64,000 nt of DNA from Ruegeria sp. THAF57. Lineage in GTDB: Bacteria; Pseudomonadota; Alphaproteobacteria; Rhodobacterales; Rhodobacteraceae. Shown here piece after piece: positions 38,065 through 45,311 of this stretch. A program made the translations under genes and the position numbers. The notes under the pieces were generated by a model. That model made no database searches and had not been told where the DNA came from. It worked only from the letters and a program-made list of their open reading frames with translations. Location: assembly GCF_903914075.1 (NCBI RefSeq), contig NZ_CAIWNQ010000002.1, forward strand, positions 1 to 64,000, written 5' to 3'. Each line of letters begins with the position of its first letter. Position 1 is the stretch's first letter.

Positions 38065-39108
38065 ATGTTTCCGCTTGATCATTCTCGGCCTACAGGCAGC
38101 TTACGAATTTTGGTTGAGGCCGCGCAGGAATATGGCCTGTCTTCTGAGGATTGCCTTAGAGGAACCGGCCTTAGCAGTTTCGATCTTTATAATTCAGGGA
38201 AACGAATACTGTTGCGGCAGGAACTGATAGCCGTCGAAAATTTTTTAGCTCAAGTCCCGGATTCATTCGGCCTGGGAATCAAGATCGGCCGCCTGTCGCG
38301 CCCAGAGGTTTTTGGAACCTGGGGATATGCAGTTCTAAGCAGTCCGACGCTTGGCAAAGCACTGGCTGTGGCGATGGATTTTCCTGATCCATATTTTCTG
38401 ATCTTGAAGATGAAATTAAAACAGGTGGGAAGTTCAGTACATGTGACTCTGGATGCTGGTGACCTTAAAGGAAGAACTAAGTGCTTTGTTCTTGAGCGAC
38501 ACCTGACAGTCCTGACCAATTTCACATCGAAATTGTTGCCAGACTTTCAATCCAGCGTTGCTTCGCTTAGAACCCGAATTTCGGACAAACGATTTGCAGA
38601 CGCTATCGAGCGTGAATTGGATGTCAACGTCCATTTGAACTGTGATGAAGACGCACTAATTCTGCCCGCCGATTATCTGGACATCGCGCTTCCCAATCAA
38701 AACCCTGAAGAAATGGCGACAAGTCTGCAACAATGCAAAGCACAGCTAAATTCTTCTACCCCGGCTGCGCCAAAGATCATTCAGCAAGTGAGAAACCAGA
38801 TATTCTCCGATGTGGCGGGAAACCTGAACGTCCGCGTGATCGCTGATCGGATGGGCATCAGTGACAGAACGTTGCGGCGTCGGTTGACGGCCGAAGGTAC
38901 AAATTTTCGACGTGTATTGATCGAAGCCAGACTAGCCTTCGGGCGCGAATTACTCGAAAGCACGAATTTGGATATTTCCAGCGTCGCGTGGCGTGTTGGC
39001 TATTCCGAACCATCCAGCTTTGTAAGAGCATTCAATACCATCTACGGGCACCCCCCCGGCAAAATCAAACAACAACGTTTGAAAGCTATTAGGGCTAGAA
39101 CCCATTGA
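38065..39108 (+). CDS. AraC-family transcriptional regulator
   Basis: From ATG 38065 the protein is 347 aa (ATG 38038 would add nine). It has an N-terminal Arabinose_bd-type effector domain (about residues 15-200), as in OruR/ArgR-like AraC proteins, and a C-terminal double HTH domain: VRVIADRMGISDRTLRRRLT (first HTH) and ISSVAWRVGYSEPSSFVRAF (second HTH). It is divergent from the GH3-sulfatase-symporter operon with about 150 bp between, so it very likely controls that operon in response to a breakdown product. The effector is unknown. Confidence 0.92.
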   Translation: MFPLDHSRPTGSLRILVEAAQEYGLSSEDCLRGTGLSSFDLYNSGKRILLRQELIAVENFLAQVPDSFGLGIKIGRLSRPEVFGTWGYAVLSSPTLGKALAVAMDFPDPYFLILKMKLKQVGSSVHVTLDAGDLKGRTKCFVLERHLTVLTNFTSKLLPDFQSSVASLRTRISDKRFADAIERELDVNVHLNCDEDALILPADYLDIALPNQNPEEMATSLQQCKAQLNSSTPAAPKIIQQVRNQIFSDVAGNLNVRVIADRMGISDRTLRRRLTAEGTNFRRVLIEARLAFGRELLESTNLDISSVAWRVGYSEPSSFVRAFNTIYGHPPGKIKQQRLKAIRARTH

Positions 39109-39239
39109 TTTCTGAGTAGCCGCATATTTCGGAAAAACGAGCGGTGAACTTGTCTGATCTTTCTTGGCTGCGAATGCGCAGATGACGTGTCTTAAACTTT
39201 CACTCCCAACTCCAACTGCGTTACGCGCCGTGTGCCTAC

Positions 39240-39425
39240 ATGCCGTATATCGCCAACACTTCGAAAGAGCCTTGGACATCTGACTTCGCAAAGCCCATCA
39301 GCGCCCAAGCGCACCGACCGAAATGGCACCCTTTACCGAATCAACTGTCCGTTATGCAGCGATTGGTCCGTGACTTGTTCGTGGAATACGGCAAGCCGGA
39401 GGACGACTTCGAGGTGGTGGAGTAG
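39240..39425 (+). CDS. Small phage-remnant ORF, unknown
   Basis: A 61-aa frame starting ATG 39240 (MPYIANTSKEPWTSDF). It is acidic at the C-terminus (GKPEDDFEVVE) and reads like a real short protein, but I do not recognise it. It lies just upstream of the tail-tube gene on the same strand, so it may be the remnant of a prophage gene. Confidence is low because no homologous motif is visible. Confidence 0.35.
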   Translation: MPYIANTSKEPWTSDFAKPISAQAHRPKWHPLPNQLSVMQRLVRDLFVEYGKPEDDFEVVE

Positions 39426-39591
39426 CCGCGTGCATTTGGGTGCGTCTGCAACGGGCGCACCCTTCCCATGGGTTTATGCTCGTCTTTCCCCACCACATCG
39501 TTGAGCGCGATGAGCAAAGAGACATGCTACGGTTTGCCATTCCAGCGCCGAGCAACGTGCAGAGCGGCGTATAACCTAGAGGACAATCACA

Positions 39592-40062
39592 ATGGCTATT
39601 TTCCCAAGCAACGGCACCAAGATTTTCCTCAGCACAGCGGGGCAAAATTCCGAGCCTGCCGATGCAGCGGCCTATGGTGCGCTTTCATACACCGAGATCA
39701 AGGAAACCGAGTCCATCGATACATTTGGCGACACATCCAACAAGATTACTTTCGCCAGCCTTGCCGACGCGCGAACACACCGTGTCAAAGGCACCCGCGA
39801 TGCAGGGGTTCTGGATTTGGTGTTGGGCCTGGACTACGCGGATGCAGGTCAAAACGCCCTGCGCACTGCGGAAGGCACTGAACATAATTATGCTTTCAAG
39901 GTGGTATTCGACGATGCCCCGCCAGCCGGAACGCCAAGTGAGCGGTACTTCATCGCCCAGGTCGGCAGTGCAGCAGAGCAAGTGGACAGCGCCGACAGTG
40001 TTTTGAAGTTGAACAGCCAGCTTTGGATCAACTCGGCAGTTACAGCGGTATCGGCTGCGTAA
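39592..40062 (+). CDS. Phage major tail (tail tube) protein
   Basis: A 156-aa protein resembling the tail-tube subunit of lambda/HK97-like siphophages: N-terminal FPSNGTKIFLS, the central EIKETESIDTFGDTSNKITF and TRVKGT-like RTHRVKGTRDAGVLDLVL, and a beta-sandwich-like composition. AGAGGA precedes the ATG by about 9 bp. Tail-tube proteins polymerise around the tape measure. It is immediately followed by the connector gene, and appears intact although the prophage is not. In most HK97-type maps the tail tube follows the head-tail joining genes, so its place in front suggests rearrangement. Confidence 0.7.
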   Translation: MAIFPSNGTKIFLSTAGQNSEPADAAAYGALSYTEIKETESIDTFGDTSNKITFASLADARTHRVKGTRDAGVLDLVLGLDYADAGQNALRTAEGTEHNYAFKVVFDDAPPAGTPSERYFIAQVGSAAEQVDSADSVLKLNSQLWINSAVTAVSAA

Positions 40063-40063
40063 A

Positions 40064-40375
40064 ATGGCAATCCTGAGCCTGTCACAACTGAAAGAGCATT
40101 TGGCGTTCACCCATTATATCGGTGGCGAAGACGATGCTGTGTTGACCCGGCTGATTGACGCCGCTCAGAACCATGCCGAACAGCTGATGGGCTGCAAGAT
40201 CGAGGAACAGTTCGGGGGTGTGGACCAAGACCCAATACCCCCGGCACTTGTTTAGGCTGTCACCCTTCTGGCCGCGTTCTGGTACGATTATCGGTCTGCA
40301 GCAGAGGAAGGCGTGAAAGCCATTCCTTTCGGCGTGACGGAGATCGTCAACGAATATCGGGAGTTTACCTTCTGA
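40064..40375 (+). pseudogene. gp6-like head-tail connector gene interrupted by an amber codon
   Basis: ATG 40064 opens a frame of 63 codons (LSLSQLKEHLAFTHYIGGED, the start of the gp6/head-tail connector family) that stops at TAG 40253-40255. The same frame continues without any further stop for 39 codons (AVTLLAAFWYDYRSAAEEGV and on to YREFTF) up to TGA 40373-40375, which overlaps the next gene's ATG. Together the two parts give the normal ~103-residue length of the family, so a single nonsense substitution has split the gene (for example CAG to TAG). Confidence 0.8.
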
Positions 40376-40785
40376 TGAAAGATGGCGGTTTGAAAAGTTT
40401 CCAGCAACGCATGAAGGCGATCCCGCGAGAGTCGGTCAAGGCGATTGAACCTGCTTTGCTCAAATCGGCTTATGAAATGCAGGACATGATGGAAGACCTT
40501 GTTCCCGAAGATACAGGGGATTTGAAAGGCAGCATCACTGTCACCGGACCAGGACGGTCTACGCCTGCCTATTCTCAGCCGGGAGGCAGTCATACCGTGC
40601 CTTCCAATGGGGTTGCTGTAACCGCTGGAAATACAGACGTGCGCTATGCCCATATTGTTGAGTACGGATCCACAAGGACTGATGCGAAGCCGTTTTTCTG
40701 GCCCTCGTATCGCTTGCTAAAGAAGCGCAGCGCCAATCGGATCAAGAACGCCATTTCAAAGGCAATCAGGGAGGCTCGTAAATGA
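40375..40785 (+). CDS. HK97 gp10-like phage morphogenesis protein
   Basis: A 136-aa protein of the HK97-gp10_like family, a head-tail completion component. Characteristic features are the N-terminal helix (LKSFQQRMKAIPRESVKAIE), the motif LVPEDTGDLKGSI (usual form xxPxDTGxLrxsi), YAHIVEYGS (usual Y..xvEfGt) and the end PFFWPSYRLLKKR. Starts inside the TGA of the preceding split gene (TGATG) and overlaps the next by 4 bp. Apparently intact. Confidence 0.85.
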   Translation: MKDGGLKSFQQRMKAIPRESVKAIEPALLKSAYEMQDMMEDLVPEDTGDLKGSITVTGPGRSTPAYSQPGGSHTVPSNGVAVTAGNTDVRYAHIVEYGSTRTDAKPFFWPSYRLLKKRSANRIKNAISKAIREARK

Positions 40786-41195
40786 GTTTGGACCTAGCAA
40801 CGCAAAAGGCAATCAGAGCGCGACTAGTGGCAACACAGGCTGTCACTAATCTTGTGCCTGCGCTTAACATTCTGGACCGCAATCAGCGCTCTGCGCCTAG
40901 CCCCAGCATCATTCTTGAGGAGTCTCAGGTGGTCGATGAGGGTTCTTCCCTGCAGCGAAAACACAGCCGGGTGTTCCACACGTTTCATATCTGGAAACGC
41001 GAACCTTCCTTGGACGGTGTGAAACGGATTTGTGGGGCTGTCCGCAACGCCTTGAATTGGGGGCGAATTAATCTGGACTCCGGCTATCAGGCTGCAGACA
41101 TCAAGGTTTCTTCCATGCGGTTCATTCGGGTCGGCGACGGCGAGATTTCGCACGGGATCGTCACTGTGGAACTTTTGGTCAATGAGGTGGCGTGA
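40782..41195 (+). CDS. DUF3168 family phage tail-completion (terminator) protein
   Basis: A 137-aa protein of the DUF3168/gp17-like family that caps the tail tube at its head end. It has the N-terminal AIRARLVATQAVTNLVP, the central PSIILEESQV and HSRVFHTFHIWKRE strand pairs, and the C-terminal GIVTVELLVNE. Coupled by ATGA to the gp10-like gene and followed by an overlapping ATG (GTGATGA) of the next fragment. Apparently intact. Confidence 0.8.
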   Translation: MSLDLATQKAIRARLVATQAVTNLVPALNILDRNQRSAPSPSIILEESQVVDEGSSLQRKHSRVFHTFHIWKREPSLDGVKRICGAVRNALNWGRINLDSGYQAADIKVSSMRFIRVGDGEISHGIVTVELLVNEVA

Positions 41196-41311
41196 TGAAA
41201 GCAGGCAAACCGGTTCGCGTCATTCCGGTGAAAAGAACCACAGAGACAATCAACGAATTTGGAACGCCAACGCTGGATTGGCGGATCACTAACGGCTTAG
41301 GGCCGAGGTGA
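41195..41311 (+). pseudogene. Truncated 38-codon phage gene (head-tail adaptor-like N-terminus)
   Basis: ATG 41195 overlaps the DUF3168 stop, and the product (MKAGKPVRVIPVKRTTETIN onward) runs 38 codons to TGA 41309-41311. The DNA immediately after it remains protein-like in another frame (AEVIQQTASEFINAHLSAVL), indicating a deletion or frameshift at about 41300. It is probably the first part of a small morphogenesis or tail-assembly gene; identity uncertain. Confidence 0.45.
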
Positions 41312-41330
41312 TCCAGCAGACCGCGTCTGA

Positions 41331-41852
41331 ATTCATCAACGCTCATCTGAGCGCGGTGCTGACGCAATCAGCGATATCTTTACTGGCCTTGCGACCGAAG
41401 CAACAACTGCACGGCAGGCATTGGCCGATCTCTTGGCGCAAATGGCGCAGGTTCAATTCCAGAAGTTTGCCCTGGGCTTGAGCAACAGCACCGGGGCAGG
41501 TGCGTTTCTCGGCAATCTGTTGAGCCTTTCCGGTGGCGGCTATACCGGCGACAGTGGAAAGTACGAACCCGCAGGGATTGTGCTCCGCGGGGAATACGTT
41601 GTCCAAGCTGCGCAGGTTCGGAAACCCGGAGTTAGGCCATTGCTGGAAGCGATCAACCGAGGTGCGCCAGGATATGCAACGGGCGGGTATTTGTCACGGC
41701 CAGCGGAACCACCGGCCAGCGCAGAGGCTTCGCCGCTTACTGACCGCCTCAATCTCGTTCTTGTGGATGATAGAGACCCGCGCGGGATGTTCGACACGCC
41801 CGAAGAAACAATGGCCTTGCGGATAAAGCTATCGGAACTGGGGGTCGTGTGA
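41331..41852 (+). pseudogene. Phage tail tape-measure protein, C-terminal fragment
   Basis: The frame is open from 41331 with no proper start. The sequence AISDIFTGLATEATTARQAL, then LADLLAQMAQVQFQKFALG, a glycine-rich SGGGYTGDSGKYEPAGIV and RGEYVVQAAQVRKPGVRPLL is the C-terminal end of lambda-type tape-measure proteins (usual GGYTGxGGKxEPAGIVHrGEyV). The hundreds of residues expected upstream are deleted. Immediately downstream, ATG 41854 begins a further tail gene that stops after nine codons. Confidence 0.82.
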
Positions 41853-41887
41853 CATGAGCGCCCAAGACCGTTTCAAGCGTTAGATGG

Positions 41888-42760
41888 TTGTTGCCATGCA
41901 CGATCACCTCAAGACAGGCAAACCCGCGCGCATACCGGAGGCAGGGCGAGTACTATGGCAGACCTTTGTTATTCTCAGCCGGTCCCGTTCCTATGGGGGT
42001 AGGGCAGTTATTCGACTTGGCCGTCGAACTGGAGTGGATGGAGTCCAATCCTGTCAGAGCCACAAAACCATTTGATGTGGAAAGCAATGGAATTAATACG
42101 TGGTCCGAAACTGAGATAGCAAAGTTCTTCGATCACGATCAGGCTGGCCAGATCGCGCATACAGCCGCAACTCTGATGCTCTACACCGGTGTTGCTCTTG
42201 TAGATGCCATAAAGCTGGGCCGTTTTGGCACTAAGCAGACCGAAGGCGGGGAAAGGCTGGTCTATCGCCGCCAAAAGACCCGAAAGAAGAATGGGCAATT
42301 GGTCAGCATTCCGGTTCACCCTGACCTGCGGGAAGTTATAGACCGGCTGCCAGATTCAGGAACATTCCTGCAAACCAGGTTTGGCAAACAACGCAGCCCG
42401 GATGGTCTGGGTAACGACATGAGCAAATGGTGTAATCGGGCTGGGGTGCCTGCTTGCTCCGCGCATGGGCTTAGAAAAGCCTGTGCAAGGCGTCTGGCTG
42501 AGGCCGGTGCGTCTGCCCCCGAGATCCAAGCGATCACCGGCCACAAGACCCTTTCCGAAGTTCAGCGGTACATTGCAGAAGCAAACCGCGAAGTAATGGC
42601 TGACTCTGGAATGGCTAAGCTGATCGCGCGGCCAAATGGGGAACAAACCTTGGCGAACCTAATCGATACGTTTGCCAAAAATTACGGCAACCAACTGAAA
42701 ATAAATGATAAATATATGACTTTGGCGATCCCGGAAGGACTCGAACCCTCAACCTGCTGA
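41888..42760 (+). pseudogene. Defective prophage tyrosine integrase ending in the tRNA-Arg att copy
   Basis: A 290-codon frame. Recognisable integrase sequence begins near 41996 (GQLFDLAVELEWMESNPV, the end of the core-binding domain), so about 100 N-terminal residues are lost; the first ~35 codons look unrelated. In the catalytic domain the first catalytic Arg, expected in the TGxRRxD motif, is absent (YTGVALVDAIKLG), while HGLRK (His-x-x-Arg), ITGHK and the nucleophile Tyr in QRYIAEA remain. The last codons (IPEGLEPSTC) are encoded by the tRNA-Arg 3' repeat, so this integrase reads into its own attachment site. Probably inactive. Confidence 0.8.
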
Positions 42761-42772
42761 TTAGAAGTCAGC
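42723..42772. repeat. Attachment-site direct repeat, partial copy of tRNA-Arg 3' end
   Basis: These 50 bases are identical to 51500-51549, which is the 3' 50 nt of the tRNA-Arg gene (minus strand) including the CCA end, T-arm and anticodon arm. Identity stops abruptly on both sides. This is the expected product of integration of an element carrying the tRNA 3' end; it marks the left end (attL) of the 8.8-kb island and simultaneously the right end of the prophage remnant. Confidence 0.95.
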
Positions 42773-42886
42773 ACAATATATATCCCACTCCATTCCACTC
42801 AGTGCCGATACACCTTGTTTTACAGTTGATTGCACCCTTCATGCGGGTTACGATGTGTCAGTCTGTAGCAACCAATTTGTAGAGTA

Positions 42887-44011
42887 ATGGTAGGTAAACT
42901 AAGCCCAACACTCGTTAAGTCCGCAGCGCCGGGAACCTATGGTGATGGCGGTGGACTATGGCTGCGTGTGTCCAAAACAGGACGCCGCACTTGGTTCTTT
43001 CAGTACGCTATGGGCAAGCAGCGCAAAGCGCATACCTTCGCTGAGTTTCCTGCAATCAGCCTGCGTGAAGCCAGGCAGCGGGTCATTAAACTACGCGCCG
43101 ATCTACGCGATGGCATTGATCCCAACGTCAAGACACCAACCGGACAGACTGTGGCAACAGCGGTAGAGCTGCACATCGAAGAACACTGCAACCAGCTCAA
43201 GTCTGGACGCAATCCCGCCCGTGTCCTGCGTAACGAGCTGTCCGCAAAGTTCGGCAGCATGCAGATTACAGATGTCACAGCAGCACATGTCCGTTCTGTA
43301 CTGGCACGTATCGAAGACCGTGGCGCAAGCGTCGAAGCACAACGCGCCTACGCATACATGAGCAAGTTCTTCATCTGGTGCATGCGCAAGAAGGGCTGGA
43401 TTGTCGCCAACCCAATGGACCTGATCGAAAAACCCACTGTCACTGCCCGTACAAGAGATCGGGTTCTGACTGACGCCGAGGTTGCATCCCTCTGGACTTC
43501 AATGGGCAACACCCCCGGCGATGCCATCATTCAAATGCTGCTGCTCACCGGAGCCAGACGCGGCGAGATTGCCAATCTCAAGTGGGATGATGTGGACCTT
43601 GATCACAAGCTGGTCACGTTTGTCGATACGAAAAACGGCACTGATCGCACTATCCCTCTTTCCCCTTCTGCCTTCGCTATTCTAAACGCTCAGCCCGTCG
43701 CTGGTGACTTCATATTCAGTACGATGGGTACACGTCCATACTCTGGCTTTAGTCAGCTTCTGACGCGCGTACAGCGGGACAGTGACACCAGCGATTGGCG
43801 CATCCATGACCTGCGCAGAACATGCGGTACAGGGCTGCAAAGGCTCGGCGTAGATCGCGACACAATCAAAGCCACACTCGGCCACAAGCAAGCCGATGTG
43901 ACCGCAATCTATTTGCGGCACGACTACCTGCCAGAAATCCGAGAAGCACTGACCATGTGGGATGCCCACATTCAGGCGCTACTCACACCAGACGCCAAGC
44001 TCAGGGCATAG
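42887..44011 (+). CDS. int: Tyrosine-recombinase integrase of the tRNA-Arg island
   Basis: A 374-aa P4-like site-specific recombinase. The N-terminal ~85 residues are the DUF4102-type arm-binding domain (GTYGDGGGLWLRVSKTGRRTW, FAEFPAISLREARQR). The catalytic domain carries Arg in LTGARRGEIANLKW (near residue 226), His-x-x-Arg in IHDLRRTCGTGL, a second His in LGHKQADVT and the nucleophile Tyr in AIYLRHDYLP. All catalytic residues are present, unlike the neighbouring prophage integrase. It begins 115 bp inside attL. It should insert and excise the island at the tRNA-Arg 3' end. Confidence 0.95.
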   Translation: MVGKLSPTLVKSAAPGTYGDGGGLWLRVSKTGRRTWFFQYAMGKQRKAHTFAEFPAISLREARQRVIKLRADLRDGIDPNVKTPTGQTVATAVELHIEEHCNQLKSGRNPARVLRNELSAKFGSMQITDVTAAHVRSVLARIEDRGASVEAQRAYAYMSKFFIWCMRKKGWIVANPMDLIEKPTVTARTRDRVLTDAEVASLWTSMGNTPGDAIIQMLLLTGARRGEIANLKWDDVDLDHKLVTFVDTKNGTDRTIPLSPSAFAILNAQPVAGDFIFSTMGTRPYSGFSQLLTRVQRDSDTSDWRIHDLRRTCGTGLQRLGVDRDTIKATLGHKQADVTAIYLRHDYLPEIREALTMWDAHIQALLTPDAKLRA

Positions 44012-44022
44012 CGGGAGCGCCG

Positions 44023-44045
44023 AACGCAGGCGGCTCTCCTGCGTT
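44023..44045 (+). terminator. Hairpin after the integrase gene
   Basis: A perfect 8-bp stem AACGCAGG (44023-44030) and CCTGCGTT (44038-44045) with a 7-nt loop lies 11 bp after the integrase stop. There is no T-tract, so it may be a weak or Rho-assisted terminator, or an RNA-processing or regulatory hairpin between int and alpA. Confidence 0.4.
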
Positions 44046-44130
44046 ACTGTCGTGGTCAGTGTGATAACCCACGCCGCATAACGCCAGCGGGAATGGAAGG
44101 CTTTCACTCTACAATGTGGAGGGCTTTCCT

Positions 44131-44334
44131 ATGCCCCGTGAATTCGTACCCATCGCGAAGATGGTCAGTGAAAGCGGTTTGTCCCGCTCAACTATCTACC
44201 GCTACAGCCGCAATCAAACCTATAACTTCCCACCACTGGTCAAGATGCACGAACGATGCTCAGGACTGTGGCGCGAAGATTGGGATAGGTGGCTTGCATC
44301 CCGTCCAACCGTACACACGGAGGACGCAGCATGA
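44131..44334 (+). CDS. alpA: AlpA-family helix-turn-helix regulator
   Basis: A 67-aa winged-helix/MerR-like DNA-binding protein of the AlpA type, starting ATG 44131 behind GTGGAGGG. The recognition region reads IAKMVSESGLSRSTIYRYSR and the typical ending FPPLVKMHERCSGLWREDWD (AlpA: FP.pvklg.rsvgW...ev..W). AlpA proteins activate excision/replication operons in P4-like elements and Gram-negative PICIs. It overlaps the next gene's ATG by 4 bp, so it heads the replication operon. A TACAAT sequence at 44110-44115 is a possible -10 element. Confidence 0.88.
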   Translation: MPREFVPIAKMVSESGLSRSTIYRYSRNQTYNFPPLVKMHERCSGLWREDWDRWLASRPTVHTEDAA

Positions 44335-45311
44335 TCACCGACGAAACACGCGATGTCATTGCGGCCAACTGCTTTGCCATCGCTGAATATCTGCTCGGGC
44401 CGCCAGCCATAGCATACACAAAGCAGGGACAACTGCGCTGGGGCAACAAAGGGAGCCTGTCCGTCGAAGACAGAGGCACCTTCATGGACTTCGAAACCCG
44501 TGAACACGGCGACATGATCAAGCTCTGGTCGATTGTTCGTAACGTATCCATTGGCGATGCAATCCGTGAGATCACAGACTGGCTCGGCTCTGGCACATTG
44601 CCTGTACGAAAAGAAGGTTGGGTGCGGCGATCCTCTAAGCCTAAGGGTGTTATCTGGCCCGAACACCTACACTCCGCTTGGACCAATGGACGTGACCTCA
44701 ACATGCGCGACCTGTGGCGATGGGAACAACGCGGACTGCCCGTCACACTGGATAAAGACGGCCGAGTTGCCATGAACATCTTTCCCAATGAGATGCGCTG
44801 GTTTCCATTCACCCGCTATCTCAAGCAGTGGGGATGCATCGGAACCATCGCGTGGAAATACGATGGCGGATACATGCGCAGCTCAGCCCATCGGTTCTGG
44901 AACAAAAGCCAGGATCGCAAGTATGTCGCCGGGGCATGCGCAGCCAGGACAGCTCTGCACCTGGCTTCAGATCGAACCAGGTCAGGCGTTGCCCTGGTTG
45001 GCGAAGGTGTTGAGAACTCAATCGCTGCTTCTGTCTACCTGGCTGAGCATATCAACCATCCCTTTTCCGTATGGGCAGGAGGTACCGCAACCATGATGGA
45101 AGACTTCTGTCATGCGGAATGTGATCGCCTCTACGTCGCACACGATTGGGGCAAAGCAGGCGAAGCAGCCAGTGATGCAGTGGCCGAACGATACAGCGGG
45201 TACGGCACGGAGGTGGTTGTGATGTCACCACCTCCAAACCGAGACTGGAACGACGCTCTGGTAGCCAACTGGACGCCAACAAAAGGACAGGCAACATGGA
45301 AAGAAACCTAA
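44331..45311 (+). CDS. Toprim-domain primase-like replication protein
   Basis: A 326-aa protein from ATG 44331, overlapping the alpA stop. The N-terminal ~110 residues (FAIAEYLLGPPAIAYTKQGQ, GTFMDFETREHGDMIKLWSI) match the region preceding Toprim domains in phage-plasmid primases. The Toprim core is seen as VALVGEGVENSIAASVYLAE (Glu catalytic) and LYVAHDWGKAGEAA, where the usual DxDxxG pair is present as H-D-W-G-K, followed by DWNDAL near the end. It would prime element replication together with the VapE protein, whose gene overlaps by 16 bp. The altered DxD could affect activity. Confidence 0.75.
   Translation: MITDETRDVIAANCFAIAEYLLGPPAIAYTKQGQLRWGNKGSLSVEDRGTFMDFETREHGDMIKLWSIVRNVSIGDAIREITDWLGSGTLPVRKEGWVRRSSKPKGVIWPEHLHSAWTNGRDLNMRDLWRWEQRGLPVTLDKDGRVAMNIFPNEMRWFPFTRYLKQWGCIGTIAWKYDGGYMRSSAHRFWNKSQDRKYVAGACAARTALHLASDRTRSGVALVGEGVENSIAASVYLAEHINHPFSVWAGGTATMMEDFCHAECDRLYVAHDWGKAGEAASDAVAERYSGYGTEVVVMSPPPNRDWNDALVANWTPTKGQATWKET

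Larger units (their letters stand above)
39240..42772 (+). mobile_element. Degenerate siphovirus-like prophage remnant
   Basis: This 3.5-kb block contains recognisable HK97-type morphogenesis genes: tail tube, gp6-like connector, gp10-like protein, DUF3168 tail-terminator protein, a tape-measure C-terminus and a defective integrase. Portal, capsid, terminase, most of the tail and all replication genes are missing. One gene has an in-frame amber codon and at least two junctions join unrelated gene fragments. The right end is the 50-bp tRNA-Arg 3' copy at 42723-42772. No matching left attachment sequence was found near 39.1 kb, so the left boundary is approximate. Confidence 0.8.

Noticed and set aside
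39109-39239. Left attachment site of the prophage remnant
   Set aside because: No copy of the tRNA-Arg 3' sequence could be found between the AraC gene and the first phage-like frame.
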